51,003 bases of DNA from Psychrobacter cibarius. Its GTDB lineage: Bacteria; Pseudomonadota; Gammaproteobacteria; Pseudomonadales; Moraxellaceae. The position numbers were made by a program, and so were the translations under genes. Location: the NCBI RefSeq assembly GCF_016107535.1, contig NZ_JABASQ010000022.1, positions 1 through 51,003 of the forward strand. Reading direction: 5' to 3'. The notes beneath the pieces are model-generated. The model had not been told where the DNA came from and did not search any database. It worked only from the letters and a program-made list of their open reading frames with translations. Below, one piece after another: positions 7,657-17,605 of this stretch (positions within the stretch are counted from its first letter, which is position 1; every line of letters starts with the position of its first letter).

Positions 7657-8982
7657 CTACGTTCCTAAGCCAACAAAATCAAAATCGACTGGCGGTGTCT
7701 CACCTTGTATCAATAAGCTGATAGCCTTTGCCGAACCACAAGCATGGGTCCAACCAAGCGTACCATGACCTGTATTGAGCCATAAATTATCAAAACTAGC
7801 ATCCATATTATGACTACCATGACGGACTTGACCCCTGTGTGCGCGCCCAATTAACGGCACATTAGAAGGTGTCATTGGACGTAGCCCTGTCCAATATTGC
7901 ACAGAATTGGCAATGATACCTTTGGGAAACAACTGCTGCACACGGCGGGTAATGGCAGCACAGCGCGTGCTATTTAAATCCAAATTGTAGCCGTTAAATT
8001 CTGCCGTTCCAGCGACGCGTAACTTGTCACCAAGGCGTGATGTCACCAGCTTAAACTCATCATCAATGAGACTGACAAAGGGTGCTAGATGCGGGGCGCG
8101 GGGGTTGATTTGATAAGTAGCTGAGTAGCCTTTGGCTGGAAATATCGGCGCATGTATTCCCAAAGGTCTTAGTAATGACACACTATAGCTACCGAGGGCT
8201 AGTACATGGCTGTCTGCACTAAAGGTTTGCGCGTTTTCTCCCTTAGGTTGAATGGTAATACTATGTACATGCGGGCGAGCAGAATGGGCGTCAGTGTTTA
8301 ACGCCAGAATCTCGGTATCGTATAAAAACTTAACGCCAGCCTCGATGCAGCGCTCGGCTAAGCGCTGGGTAAATAAATGGGCATTACCCGATTCATCACG
8401 GCTGGTATAAGTAGCACCTTTTAGCTTATGAGCAATAGGGTAAAGCGCAGGCTCTAGGTTAACGGCATTATTTATATCGATGACATGACGCTCACAGCCT
8501 AACGCTTGCATGCGCTCCGTTGGCGCAATCGCGGCATCAAATTCCGCTTGATTGGTATAAAAATGCATAATACCACGCGTTTGCTGCTCGTAATCAATAC
8601 CGATATCAGCACGCAGCTGTTGTAGTGCATCTCGTGAATACAAGCCTAAACGTACCATTTGTACCAGATTGGCATCGGCTCTATCTGCACGGCATTCTTG
8701 CAAAAACTGCATCGCCCATTTAAGCTGCGCCTTATCAGCACGCAAGCGATACAGCAGCGGTGCATCCTCGCGAAACAGCCATTTAAGCGCTTTCATTGGA
8801 GCCGCTGGATTGGCCCAAGGGGTTGCGTGCGAGACAGATATTTGCCCACCATTGGCAAATGAGGTCTGCATACCGGCCGCTGGCTCACGCTCAATGACGG
8901 TCACATCGTAGCCTGCTTGGCGAAGGTACCATGCGGTGGTCACGCCCACCACGCCCGCTCCGAGTACCGCAATATGGGTCAT
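7657..8982 (-). CDS. dadA: D-amino acid dehydrogenase small subunit
   Basis: Flavoprotein that oxidises D-amino acids, chiefly D-alanine, to 2-oxo acids and ammonia, passing electrons to the respiratory chain at the inner membrane. The 441 residues begin with a Rossmann FAD motif G8-A-G-V-V-G13 and an acidic residue ending the second strand (VIERE). The DadA-specific segment T-S-F-A-N-G-G-Q-I-S follows at about 40-49, and the C-terminal N-T-G-H-G-T-L-G-W-T-H-A-C-G motif is intact. E. coli DadA has 432 residues. The usual partner alanine racemase (dadX) is not adjacent here. Confidence 0.92.
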   Translation of the reverse strand: MTHIAVLGAGVVGVTTAWYLRQAGYDVTVIEREPAAGMQTSFANGGQISVSHATPWANPAAPMKALKWLFREDAPLLYRLRADKAQLKWAMQFLQECRADRADANLVQMVRLGLYSRDALQQLRADIGIDYEQQTRGIMHFYTNQAEFDAAIAPTERMQALGCERHVIDINNAVNLEPALYPIAHKLKGATYTSRDESGNAHLFTQRLAERCIEAGVKFLYDTEILALNTDAHSARPHVHSITIQPKGENAQTFSADSHVLALGSYSVSLLRPLGIHAPIFPAKGYSATYQINPRAPHLAPFVSLIDDEFKLVTSRLGDKLRVAGTAEFNGYNLDLNSTRCAAITRRVQQLFPKGIIANSVQYWTGLRPMTPSNVPLIGRAHRGQVRHGSHNMDASFDNLWLNTGHGTLGWTHACGSAKAISLLIQGETPPVDFDFVGLGT

Positions 8983-9056
8983 AGATTACTCTGCTGCTTT
9001 TTTAGTAAAAATGTTTTGAAGAGTTCTGCTTATTACGCGTCACTCATCATGTCGTA

Positions 9057-9830
9057 CTATTTTTGACGCGCAACATCGGCTTGCAGCGCTGGCGGTAAGT
9101 TTAATATCGTAAGCTCACTATCGGCTAAATGCTCTGGACGGGCAACGACCAATGCTTTAAAACCATTACCATTAATAGTGTCATCGGTAATCGCATTAAC
9201 CACATGAATTTTTTCTAGCTTGTCACCGGCTGCTGGCACGTCACCTGCGCCGCTGACATAATGTAAAAACGCTTTTGGTGCTGCCTTAAAATAAATACGG
9301 GCAATCACTTCTTGACCAAGATAGCAGCCTTTATCATAGTCCATACCGCCGCGCTGATGCAGACGCAGCTCTTGTGGCTGAAACAGACCTTGGGTGGCAG
9401 CAACTATCCAATAGTTGCCAATGGCAAGACTCGCTTGCATCCACGCTTGGGTATCGGTTGGCGTATTGTGGTCTTCCTGATGACTAAAAGTTGGCACGTC
9501 ATCAAGCACGCAAGGATAAATGGGCGCGGGCGTACTGGTATCAAACTTTGAAAAGGCACCGAACTTTTTTAAATGGGCTTGAAAAGCCTCAGCACAATCG
9601 GCACTGATAACCACATCGTAATGCTTTTCTGCCTGCTTCTTAATCCAAATACCAAATTCAATGCGACCTTTTAAATTGCTAAGCGCCGTTGCTTGATAAC
9701 TGAGTCCGAGCTTGGTGACATCAGAGGTTAGCTGACCCTGTAAGAATTTTTCTGCATCTTCACCTTGAATCGTTAGTTGAACAAATTGTGGCAATGTTGA
9801 TGAGAGGGTCGATACTTTTGATTGAGTCAT
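9057..9830 (-). CDS. ygfZ: folate-binding protein YgfZ (Fe-S cluster/tRNA modification)
   Basis: 257 residues of the GcvT-like folate-binding family that helps maintain certain Fe-S enzymes such as the tRNA thiolation protein MiaB. The diagnostic K-G-C-Y-x-G-Q-E motif is at residues 167-174 with the conserved cysteine C169, followed by E-V-I-A-R. The N-terminal G-x-D-A-E-K-F-L-Q-G-Q-L-T-S-D segment is also typical. The ATG at 9830 was chosen because AGGA lies 8 bases upstream. A longer frame begins at 9848 within that leader. The C-terminus is rather short and lacks a strongly conserved end, as is common in the family. Confidence 0.9.
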   Translation of the reverse strand: MTQSKVSTLSSTLPQFVQLTIQGEDAEKFLQGQLTSDVTKLGLSYQATALSNLKGRIEFGIWIKKQAEKHYDVVISADCAEAFQAHLKKFGAFSKFDTSTPAPIYPCVLDDVPTFSHQEDHNTPTDTQAWMQASLAIGNYWIVAATQGLFQPQELRLHQRGGMDYDKGCYLGQEVIARIYFKAAPKAFLHYVSGAGDVPAAGDKLEKIHVVNAITDDTINGNGFKALVVARPEHLADSELTILNLPPALQADVARQK

Positions 9831-10156
9831 TATTATTATCCTATTCATAAGTCGCTATCGTTATAAGTAGCCATAGCCTCAGATATTGTGGTGAGTACTG
9901 AGTTATTAAAGTAATTGCTAAAGTAAATATTGAGGTTTTTACCATCTAAAGATACATGGTCATCAAACCAAATTTATTTAAAGCAGAGTACCACAAAACA
10001 CTGTGTGATAAAAAACGTCCGCTGTAAGACATGAGCGAATCTATCAATTAGTCACAGCACCGCATTTACAAGCGAAGCGATTGGTTAAAGCTGGCGAGTT
10101 ACGGTACAATGTTAGCTCTAGAATACACCCAATTTATCACGGCTGACGAGGAAATT

Positions 10157-10510
10157 ATGAGCTTACCCAATTGCCCAAAATGCGATGCTGAATATACGTA
10201 CGAAGATGGTGCGTTACTGGTATGTCCCATGTGTGCTCATGAATGGACTGCGGCTGAAACCGATGCGGCACAAGCTGAAGAGCAAGGCGCGGTCATTCGT
10301 GATGCGGTCGGTAATGAGCTGCAAGATGGCGATACCGTCACCGTGATTAAAGACTTAAAAGTCAAAGGTTCATCGACCGTTATTAAAGTCGGTACCAAAG
10401 CAAAAGGTATTCGCCTGCTGCCCGATGCGTCTGATGGTCATGATATCGACTGTAAACTTGATGGTTTTGGGCCAATGAAGCTTAAATCATCTGTTGTTAA
10501 AAAAGCATAA
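10157..10510 (+). CDS. PhnA/YjdM family zinc-ribbon protein
   Basis: 117 residues. A zinc ribbon formed by C6-x2-C9 and C23-x2-C26 ([15 protein letters not shown] ... VCPMC) is followed by a compact beta domain with [15 protein letters not shown] and [15 protein letters not shown], the full signature of the family named after E. coli YjdM (formerly PhnA). Despite the old name the family is not proven to take part in phosphonate use. The ATG at 10157 has GAGGAA upstream, while a longer frame starting at 10109 lacks one. Sits 111 bp before hemL on the same strand. Confidence 0.92.
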   Translation: MSLPNCPKCDAEYTYEDGALLVCPMCAHEWTAAETDAAQAEEQGAVIRDAVGNELQDGDTVTVIKDLKVKGSSTVIKVGTKAKGIRLLPDASDGHDIDCKLDGFGPMKLKSSVVKKA

Positions 10511-10621
10511 ATTATTAAATGTGCTTTAAAAATCTGCTAAGCATTAACAACAAGACGCAAAGTTATTTTTAATAAAATAAGACAGAACCAATATTAAAGA
10601 AATAATAAGTAGAGAATAATT

Positions 10622-11923
10622 ATGAGCACTAAAAACGAACAGCTATTTGCGCAAGCCCGAAAACATATTCCTGGCGGCGTAAACTCGCCAGTCCGTGCCT
10701 TTGCTGGTGTCGGTGGCACGCCTATTTTTATGCACCGTGCTAACGGTAGCAAAATTTATGACACCGAAGACAATGCTTATATCGATTATGTCGGCTCTTG
10801 GGGTCCAATGATTTTGGGTCATGCGCACCCTAAAGTGATTGATGCGGTCAAAAAAGCAGCTGATGATGGTTTAAGTTTTGGTACGCCTACACCGTTTGAA
10901 ACGACTGTTGCCGATAAAATTTGCGAAATCGTTCCTAGTGTGGAGATGATTCGTATGACTAGCTCAGGTACAGAAGCGACCATGAGTGCGATTCGCTTGG
11001 CACGTGGTTATACCCAACGTGACAAAATCGTTAAATTTGAAGGTTGCTATCATGGGCACTCAGACAGCTTATTGGTAAAAGCAGGTTCGGGCATGCTTGA
11101 TATCGGTGAGCCAACCTCAAAAGGCGTGCCAGCAGATTTTGCCAAGCATACGATTACGATTCCTTATAATGACCCACAAGCGATTAAAGATTGCTTTGAG
11201 AAATGGGGCGAAGAAGTCGCTTGCGTGATCTTAGAACCAATCGCTGGCAACATGAATATGGTCATTCCGACCCAAGAATTCCATGATACCTTGCGTGCAG
11301 AATGTACTGCCAACGGTTCAGTGCTGATTTTTGATGAGGTGATGACGGGCTTCCGTGTTGGACTGGGCGGTGCCCAAGCGCATTTCGGCATTGATCCTGA
11401 TTTGACGTGCTTTGGTAAAATCATCGGTGCAGGTCTGCCTGTTGGTGCTTTCGGCGGTAAAAAAGAAGTGATGTCTTGCATTGCGCCACTCGGCGGCGTC
11501 TACCAAGCCGGCACATTATCAGGTAATCCACTCGCGATGCGTGCGGGTATTGCGATGTTTGAAGACTTAACCGTAGATGGTTTTTATGCTGAGTTAGCAG
11601 CGAAAGTTGATCGTCTAGTAGATGGTTTTCAAGCAGCGGCTGACAAACACGGCATCAACATGCGTACCAATAAATTGGGCGGTATGTTTGGCATGTTCTT
11701 TGTTAAAAACAATGAAACTGACACGCCAAAGAACTTCGATGACGTGACAGAGTGCGATATGACGGTGTTTAACACGTTCTTCCATGGCATGTTGGATCGC
11801 GGTATTTATCTGGCACCCTCTGCTTATGAAGCAGGCTTTATGTCAATTAAACACAGCAATGAAGATATTGATGCGTCGATTAAAGCCGCTGACGAGATTT
11901 TTGCAGAAATGGCAAAAGCGTAA
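10622..11923 (+). CDS. hemL: glutamate-1-semialdehyde 2,1-aminomutase
   Basis: PLP enzyme converting glutamate-1-semialdehyde to 5-aminolevulinate, the second step of the C5 route to haem; the first-step enzyme hemA is also in this window at 33607. 433 residues, the normal length. Visible features are the S-x-G-T-E-A-T-M motif (about 114-121), the substrate loop around G-C-Y-H-G-H-S-D (141-148), [11 protein letters not shown] (about 235-245), and the PLP lysine K266 in [12 protein letters not shown]. Followed by a short repeat and a terminator. Confidence 0.97.
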   Translation: MSTKNEQLFAQARKHIPGGVNSPVRAFAGVGGTPIFMHRANGSKIYDTEDNAYIDYVGSWGPMILGHAHPKVIDAVKKAADDGLSFGTPTPFETTVADKICEIVPSVEMIRMTSSGTEATMSAIRLARGYTQRDKIVKFEGCYHGHSDSLLVKAGSGMLDIGEPTSKGVPADFAKHTITIPYNDPQAIKDCFEKWGEEVACVILEPIAGNMNMVIPTQEFHDTLRAECTANGSVLIFDEVMTGFRVGLGGAQAHFGIDPDLTCFGKIIGAGLPVGAFGGKKEVMSCIAPLGGVYQAGTLSGNPLAMRAGIAMFEDLTVDGFYAELAAKVDRLVDGFQAAADKHGINMRTNKLGGMFGMFFVKNNETDTPKNFDDVTECDMTVFNTFFHGMLDRGIYLAPSAYEAGFMSIKHSNEDIDASIKAADEIFAEMAKA

Positions 11924-11930
11924 CTGTTTG

Positions 11931-11978
11931 TTCAGGACCTTATTTATTCAGGACCTTGTTTATTTAAGACCTGTTTAA
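11931..11978. repeat. three imperfect 16-bp tandem repeats
   Basis: Copies TTCAGGACCTTATTTA, TTCAGGACCTTGTTTA and TTTAAGACCTGTTTAA abut directly between the hemL stop and its terminator. The third copy is the most diverged. No coding role. Confidence 0.85.
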
Positions 11979-11996
11979 AATGTATGTACTTACAAG

Positions 11997-12028
11997 AACC
12001 AGTATGAGAAATCATGCTGGTTTTTTTT
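11997..12028 (+). terminator. hemL terminator
   Basis: Stem AACCAGTATG / CATGCTGGTT (one mismatch) around AGAAAT, followed by eight T residues; 73 bp after the hemL stop. Confidence 0.88.
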
Positions 12029-12105
12029 GTGTCCAATATTTATCCTTTTGTGATTTTTACTATAAAAGATAAAGATTTTTTGACGATGACTGCATAAATT
12101 AAAAA

Positions 12106-12155
12106 ACTAAGACTAAGACTAAGACTAAGACTAAGACTAAGACTAAGACTAAGAC
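12106..12155. repeat. hexamer microsatellite, 8 copies of ACTAAG
   Basis: Eight perfect ACTAAG copies plus AC, 86 bp upstream of the start of the fadD-like gene and therefore in its probable promoter region. Perfect repeats of this kind can change copy number by slippage. Confidence 0.97.
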
Positions 12156-12241
12156 AGTTCCTTCTTTGGGTGATTGCAAAATAAACGATAAATTATGCTA
12201 TTCTGAGATGAATCAAGACAATTGAGCAAGGATGCTAACTG

Positions 12242-13990
12242 ATGACTACAAGCACTAATGATATGCCCAGCAGTAATACGCCACCGTTATGGCAAGCTTC
12301 ATATGAGAAATATGGAATAAGAAATAATTTAGATGTATTAGAGGGCAAGCACAACCTGCTGGATTTATTGCAACCCAAGATAAACCAGCATAGTGATTCT
12401 GTAGCTTTTAGTATGGGGCCTGCCACCCTTACCTTTGCACAATTGGATATTGCCAGCCGCCGCTTTACTGCTTTTTTGCAAGCACAAGGAATCAATAAAG
12501 GCGACCGTGTCGCTGTGCAATTACCCAATATATTGCAGTATGCCGTGGTGTTACTTGGTTGTCTGCGAGCAGGCGCGGTATTGGTGAATGTCAATCCGAT
12601 GTATACCCATTATGAATTGGCGCATCAGCTGACGGATGCTCAAGCTAGTGTGCTGATTGTCCTCGATGGGATGACCTCTGCTTACGATCAGTTAGATGAT
12701 GCAGTCAAAGCGCAACTTTCATTCGTCGTACATTGTTCCGTCAATCCGAATGCTGCACCTGCTGATAACGATATTGCTTTGCTTACCCAACTTGAACCGT
12801 CGACCGATACTACTCGTCAATTCAATCAAACCAACCAAACCACAGCCGATAATGCTGCAAAAAATATCTCAGAGCAGAGTGTAAGCTTTGCCCATATTAT
12901 GAGTGCATACCACGCTGAGCAATATCAGCCTGTTACTATCGAGCGTGAAGATTTAGCTTTATTGCAATATACGGGTGGCACGACTGGCAAGCCAAAAGGT
13001 GCGATGCTCACGCATTACAATGTCATGGCTAATGTCTGTCAGTGTTATGCGATGTTTGGTCATGCGATTGAAGCAGATCGTAGCGAGCAGATCAAAATAC
13101 TCAATCCGTTGCCGCTCTATCATATCTTCTCATTTACCGTTTGCGGCTTACTAGGCATTTATGGCGGCTGGGAAGACATACTGGTCACCAATCCGCGTGA
13201 TATCGATGGACTAGTCAATACTATCGAGCAGCATCGTCCGCATGTTATTCCTTCGGTTAATACCTTATTTATTGGTATGCTGCATCATCCAAAGTTTGCC
13301 AACCTTGATTTTAGTCGCTTGGCACTATCTATTGGTGGCGGCACCGCAATCATCAAAGCCGTATCTGATCAGTGGCAACAAGTCACTGGTATGATTATCA
13401 ATGAAGGTTACGGCATGTCCGAAACTGCACCAGTTATCTCTTTTAATCCACCTGGTATAGATCGTTTTAATGGTAGCGTTGGTCTGCCACTTGCGATGAT
13501 GAATATTAAAATCATTGATGAGCAGGGTGCAACTTGTGCAATAGGTACACGGGGCGAGGTTTGTATTAAAGGCCCGCAGGTCATGCGTGGTTACTGGCAA
13601 CGAGACAATGCAGATACTTTTACAAAGGATGGCTACTTTAAATCGGGTGATATTGGTGTGCTAGATGAACATGGATTTTTGACGCTGGTGGATCGTAAAA
13701 AAGACATGATATTGGTTTCAGGATTTAACGTCTATCCAAACGAAGTGGAAGCGGCATTGACAGAGCATCCGAAAGTACTTGAAGTCGCGGTGGTTGGTAT
13801 TGCAGATGAGCACAGCGGCGAGGTACCCAAAGCGTTTGTGGTTAAAAAGGATTTGAGCCTAAATGTAGAAGAGTTACAAAGCTTCGCAAGCGAGCGTTTA
13901 ACAGGTTATAAACGCCCGCAGTCATACGAGTTTATCGATGAATTGCCCAAAACTGCGGTAGGCAAAATATTACGTAAGTCTTTACGTTAG
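12242..13990 (+). CDS. fadD: long-chain fatty acid-CoA ligase (FadD-like)
   Basis: Activates fatty acids to acyl-CoA through an acyl-adenylate, feeding beta-oxidation or lipid synthesis at the inner membrane face. 582 residues (E. coli FadD 561). The ATP/AMP signature Y-T-G-G-T-T-G-K-P-K-G-A is at about 240-251; N-E-G-Y-G-M-S-E-T-A-P is near 390, G-Y-F-K-S-G-D-I-G near 463, the fatty-acyl motif around K-D-M-I-L-V-S-G-F-N-V-Y-P-N-E-V-E at about 485-501, and the C-terminal K-T-A-V-G-K-I-L-R. AAGGA lies 9 bases before the ATG. The hexamer repeat upstream may affect expression. A second, more distant acyl-CoA synthetase lies at 38006-39670. Confidence 0.93.
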   Translation: MTTSTNDMPSSNTPPLWQASYEKYGIRNNLDVLEGKHNLLDLLQPKINQHSDSVAFSMGPATLTFAQLDIASRRFTAFLQAQGINKGDRVAVQLPNILQYAVVLLGCLRAGAVLVNVNPMYTHYELAHQLTDAQASVLIVLDGMTSAYDQLDDAVKAQLSFVVHCSVNPNAAPADNDIALLTQLEPSTDTTRQFNQTNQTTADNAAKNISEQSVSFAHIMSAYHAEQYQPVTIEREDLALLQYTGGTTGKPKGAMLTHYNVMANVCQCYAMFGHAIEADRSEQIKILNPLPLYHIFSFTVCGLLGIYGGWEDILVTNPRDIDGLVNTIEQHRPHVIPSVNTLFIGMLHHPKFANLDFSRLALSIGGGTAIIKAVSDQWQQVTGMIINEGYGMSETAPVISFNPPGIDRFNGSVGLPLAMMNIKIIDEQGATCAIGTRGEVCIKGPQVMRGYWQRDNADTFTKDGYFKSGDIGVLDEHGFLTLVDRKKDMILVSGFNVYPNEVEAALTEHPKVLEVAVVGIADEHSGEVPKAFVVKKDLSLNVEELQSFASERLTGYKRPQSYEFIDELPKTAVGKILRKSLR

Positions 13991-14006
13991 TTGGGCTAGT
14001 GGCGAG

Positions 14007-14420
14007 TTATGATCGTCCGATTTTATCAAATTTACGGTCTTTTAAGCTGAGTCTACCGCGTAGGACATCACTGTACATACGAAAGTCGCTAGCAAAGCTT
14101 TTTAAAGGAAATTTGAACGAGGCAGGTTTGTTTTTTTCAAAGAAAAAATGACCGACCCAAGCGCAAGCATATCCAGCAGCGATACCTTTAAGTAATGGTT
14201 TTGGCGAAGCGGTTTTGACCGACTTTGCGAGTCCCAATAAGCCAAAGCTACTACCAGCAAAATGTAAGCGGCGGCAAGCCATGTTTTGATGTTCAGCTAA
14301 ATAGAAGTCATAAAATTTCTGCTTTGTTGGGCTGACGGTTGTCATCATGTTTTTTTTAGCATTGCTGACCGCTTGAGCATCGGCGTTTTTGGTAGTGTTT
14401 TGTGTGGTCGCTTGATTCAT
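14007..14420 (-). CDS. DUF962 (Mpo1-like) membrane protein
   Basis: 137 residues of the family that includes yeast Mpo1, an alpha-dioxygenase of fatty-acid alpha-oxidation. Conserved landmarks are F-Y-L-A-E-H-Q-N (about 38-45), C-R-R-L-H-F-A-G (49-56), and A-W-V-G-H-F-F-F-E-K-N-K-P-A (about 89-102); the histidines in these are the supposed iron ligands. Two hydrophobic stretches fit a small inner-membrane protein. The first 25 residues are polar and poorly conserved-looking, so a downstream Met is an alternative start, but GGAAG precedes the ATG at 14420. It converges on fadD with only 16 bp between stops and no terminator visible. Confidence 0.85.
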   Translation of the reverse strand: MNQATTQNTTKNADAQAVSNAKKNMMTTVSPTKQKFYDFYLAEHQNMACRRLHFAGSSFGLLGLAKSVKTASPKPLLKGIAAGYACAWVGHFFFEKNKPASFKFPLKSFASDFRMYSDVLRGRLSLKDRKFDKIGRS

Positions 14421-14806
14421 TTGTTTAGCTTCCTTGCTAATCGTTTCTTGAGTATAGATATTAGGGGGCTTTCTGTTTTAATAAAGCGGCTGGCGCTCAT
14501 TAAGTGACTGTTATTTATTATAATATTGGTCGTTTTTAATGTAGCAAAACGATATCCTTAACACAAGCAATGGATGTTTATGGCGCATTTGTTATTTTGT
14601 TGATGATGCGCTTGCTGCTTAATTAGCATTTGGGTCACTTGCCAGTGTTTGGCATAAATGCTTTAATGGCGAAAATTACGTCAAATACGTGAGCCGCTTT
14701 GCGTAAATGGCTCTATTTGGTGCAGCTATGATGTTTATATGACCCAATCATCTGATTTTTAGCGCATATCCTCTCCCTTTTATCCAACACGGTAACGATT
14801 CCTCTT
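14421..14806. other. intergenic region upstream of ppx
   Basis: 386 bp between divergent genes. A TATAAT box lies at 14519-14524 but no good -35 was seen at standard spacing. No RNA gene, repeat or small gene was recognised. Confidence 0.4.
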
Positions 14807-16333
14807 ATGCCTATTGACTACCTTACAAATCCGCCGCTTGCTGATGATGAAATGATGGCAGCCATTGATATCGGTTCCAATAGTTTTCATCTGGCCATTG
14901 CGCGTCTTGACCATGGTGAGGTGCGAAAAGTCGTTTCTATGTCTGAAAAAGTACAGCTCGCCGCAGGTTTGGATGAGAATAATATCTTAAGTGCGGCAGC
15001 TGCACAGCGAGGTCTCGACTGTTTGAGCCGATTTGTGGCGCGTTTGGATTCGGTACCACCCGAACGCATTCGCGTGGTCGCGACCAACGCTTTACGCCAA
15101 GCCAAAAACGCCAATGACTTTATTGCCCGTGCCAATAAAATATTGCCGAAACCCATTGAGATTATCGCGGGACGAGAAGAGGCACGCTTGATTTATTTGG
15201 GCGTCTCACACACCAATGCCAGTAGTGACAAGCGTTTGGTCATCGATATTGGTGGCGGTTCGACAGAGTTTATCATTGGTCAAGAGTTCGATCCGCTATT
15301 GACCGAGAGTTTGCAGATGGGCTGTGTCGCCTTTACCCAGAAGTACTTTGCCGATGGTCAAATCACGAAAGAAGCCTTTAATAATGCGATATCAGCCGCT
15401 CGCAAAGAAGTGTTAGCGATTCAGGGTCGTTATCAAAAATTGGGCTGGAGTAGTGTGGTTGGCTCGAGTGGGACGATTAAAGCGGTACGTAATGTGCTGG
15501 TATCTAAGGGCTGGGCTGATGAGCAAGAGCGCATCACTTATAAAGGTGTCAAAAAGTTAGAGAAACTGTTGCTTAAAATTGGCAACGTCGATGACATCGA
15601 TTTAGAAGGTGTTAAGGAACATCGCAAAGCCGTCTTCCCAGCAGGCGTTGCGGTACTGCGTGCAGTCATGAAAGTGCTGGGTGTAGATACCATTACTTAC
15701 TCAGATGGTGCACTACGTGAAGGTGTGATGTACGACATGCTTGGACGCTTTGCTAGCGAAGATGTTCGTGACCGCAGTGTGCTGGCGCTGATTAAGCGTT
15801 ATTCAGGGGACAAAAAACAAGCCAAACAAGTGGTGAAAACCAGTCGTCATTTATTTGAGCAAGTGAAGGAGAAGCTCGCCCTTACCAATGATGATTGTGA
15901 TTTACTCAGACGTGCGGCTTTCTTGCATGAGATAGGATTGGCCATCAGTCATAGTAGTTATCATAAGCATAGCGCGTATTTGCTTGAGTATTCTGATATT
16001 CCAGGATTCTCACAAGTCGATCAAAAGCGCATGGCACAGCTGATGCTCAATCATCGTCGTAAGCTCAAGGCTGATATGTTAGAGCAGACCTGTAATATTG
16101 GTGGTAATCAGCTCGTTTATCTTTGTCTGCTGCTACGCTTAGCCGTACTGGCGCATCACAGCCGCAGCGATCATGAATTACCAGAATTACAGTTACAAGC
16201 CATGGATGATCATTGCTGGCAAATCACCGTTGCCGATAACAGTGAGCATTATGCTTTCTTATTGCCCGATTTGCATACTGAGATTGAGCAGTTTGCCAAA
16301 TGGGGCGTGACGCTGAGCGTGGTTGAGGGCTAG
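14807..16333 (+). CDS. ppx: exopolyphosphatase / pppGpp phosphohydrolase
   Basis: 508 residues of the Ppx/GppA family (sugar kinase/Hsp70 fold) that degrade polyphosphate or convert pppGpp to ppGpp. The N-terminal phosphate-1 motif A-I-D-I-G-S-N-S-F-H-L is at about 19-29, the V-I-D-I-G-G-G-S-T-E motif at about 144-153, and G-S-S-G-T-I-K-A near 222. A C-terminal HD-like region (H-E-I-G-L-A-I-S-H-S-S-Y-H-K-H-S at about 373-388) is the type found in the long forms. Length and layout do not separate Ppx from GppA, so the symbol is the more common one for this family. Confidence 0.88.
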   Translation: MPIDYLTNPPLADDEMMAAIDIGSNSFHLAIARLDHGEVRKVVSMSEKVQLAAGLDENNILSAAAAQRGLDCLSRFVARLDSVPPERIRVVATNALRQAKNANDFIARANKILPKPIEIIAGREEARLIYLGVSHTNASSDKRLVIDIGGGSTEFIIGQEFDPLLTESLQMGCVAFTQKYFADGQITKEAFNNAISAARKEVLAIQGRYQKLGWSSVVGSSGTIKAVRNVLVSKGWADEQERITYKGVKKLEKLLLKIGNVDDIDLEGVKEHRKAVFPAGVAVLRAVMKVLGVDTITYSDGALREGVMYDMLGRFASEDVRDRSVLALIKRYSGDKKQAKQVVKTSRHLFEQVKEKLALTNDDCDLLRRAAFLHEIGLAISHSSYHKHSAYLLEYSDIPGFSQVDQKRMAQLMLNHRRKLKADMLEQTCNIGGNQLVYLCLLLRLAVLAHHSRSDHELPELQLQAMDDHCWQITVADNSEHYAFLLPDLHTEIEQFAKWGVTLSVVEG

Positions 16334-16559
16334 GCAGCGCTGCTTTGCACTGACGATCAACATGATGCCGTTACTATTGTAATGAGTATGCTATAGATTA
16401 ACGTAACAAAAGCGGCTTTGTCAGTAATGTCATGCCATTTAAGATGTGCTACTATAGCTTCTATTGAGTTTACAACTGTACTTTCATTATCTGAAAATCG
16501 ATAACGATATTATTCTTAAACATAAATACATTAAGTATAATTATTAAAGGGAAGCGTCT

Positions 16560-17363
16560 ATGAGCACTGTCTGGGATAGTGTGCAGCTTGCACGGCACGC
16601 CAAGCGTCCATTATTTATGGACTATGTTAATCAGCTGTTTACCGAATTCGATGAGCTGCACGGTGATCGTGCTTTTGCCGATGACAAAGCCATACTTGGT
16701 GGTCTGGCGCGTTTTGATGGTCAGCCTGTGATGGTGATTGGTCAACATCGCGGTCGCAGTACCCGTGAGCGTATTGCCCATAACTTTGGCATGGCCAATC
16801 CTGAAGGGTACCGCAAAGTGATTCGTTTGGTCAAAATGGCTGAGCGCTTTAATATTCCTGTGATGACCTTTGTCGATACCCAAGGCGCTTATCCGGGTAT
16901 CGGTGCTGAAGAGCGCGGACAAGCGCAAGCCATTGCCGAAAGTATCGCCGTTTTTTCTAGCCTAAAAGTGCCTATTATCGTGACTATCATCGGTGAAGGC
17001 GGCTCAGGTGGGGCGTTGGCAATTGGTGTTGGTGACAAAGTCAATATGCTACAAAATAGTATTTATTCGGTTATCTCTCCGGAAGGCTGTGCCTCTATCC
17101 TGTGGAAAACAGCTGAAAAAGCACAAGACGCTAGTGAAGCCTTGAAATTAAATGCGATTAATTTATATCAAATGGGGCTGATTGATGCCGTCATTGAAGA
17201 AGGTGAAGGCGCACATATCAAGCCGCAGCCAGTCATGATCGCCTTGAAAGCACTTATTGCTGAGCAGTTAGATGAGATTAAAGATTTAGACGCACAAGCG
17301 CGTTGTGAGCTGCGTTATGAGAAGCTGAAAACCTTTAACTCAGAAGTGATGTTGCCTGCCTAA
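16560..17363 (+). CDS. accA: acetyl-CoA carboxylase carboxyltransferase subunit alpha (short form)
   Basis: Catalytic half of the carboxyltransferase that, with AccD, moves the carboxyl group from biotin to acetyl-CoA to make malonyl-CoA for fatty acid synthesis. 267 residues with the acetyl-CoA CT motifs: [39 protein letters not shown], and [16 protein letters not shown]. coli AccA has 319 residues; this one lacks the N-terminal helical extension. The start is secure because AAAGGGAAG precedes it and no in-frame extension fits, so the short form appears genuine. Confidence 0.94.
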   Translation: MSTVWDSVQLARHAKRPLFMDYVNQLFTEFDELHGDRAFADDKAILGGLARFDGQPVMVIGQHRGRSTRERIAHNFGMANPEGYRKVIRLVKMAERFNIPVMTFVDTQGAYPGIGAEERGQAQAIAESIAVFSSLKVPIIVTIIGEGGSGGALAIGVGDKVNMLQNSIYSVISPEGCASILWKTAEKAQDASEALKLNAINLYQMGLIDAVIEEGEGAHIKPQPVMIALKALIAEQLDEIKDLDAQARCELRYEKLKTFNSEVMLPA

Positions 17364-17450
17364 TTGGTCGCTATCACACCTCTGTTACTAAGCCGCTATT
17401 CATGGACACAAAGCTTTTCATATTAGAGACTGAGTCTTAATGCTAAAATA

Positions 17451-17480
17451 AAAACGCGTCATTTTATGGCGCGTTTTTTT
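17451..17480 (+). terminator. accA terminator
   Basis: Stem AAAACGCG / CGCGTTTT around an 11-base loop, followed by a T-run, 87 bp after the accA stop. Confidence 0.85.
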
Positions 17481-17495
17481 GTGGCTGTTAATATA

Positions 17496-17555
17496 CGTCG
17501 TAACTGACGCTGTAACTGACGCTGTAACTGATGTCGTAGCTGACGTATAAGCTGA
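17496..17555. repeat. five imperfect 12-bp tandem repeats
   Basis: Copies CGTCGTAACTGA, CGCTGTAACTGA (twice), TGTCGTAGCTGA and CGTATAAGCTGA in direct succession between the accA terminator and tilS. Non-coding. Confidence 0.88.
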
Positions 17556-17605
17556 TTCATTTATATGTCAATTCATGTATGTATGCTAAATAAATAAGGC
17601 TGATT

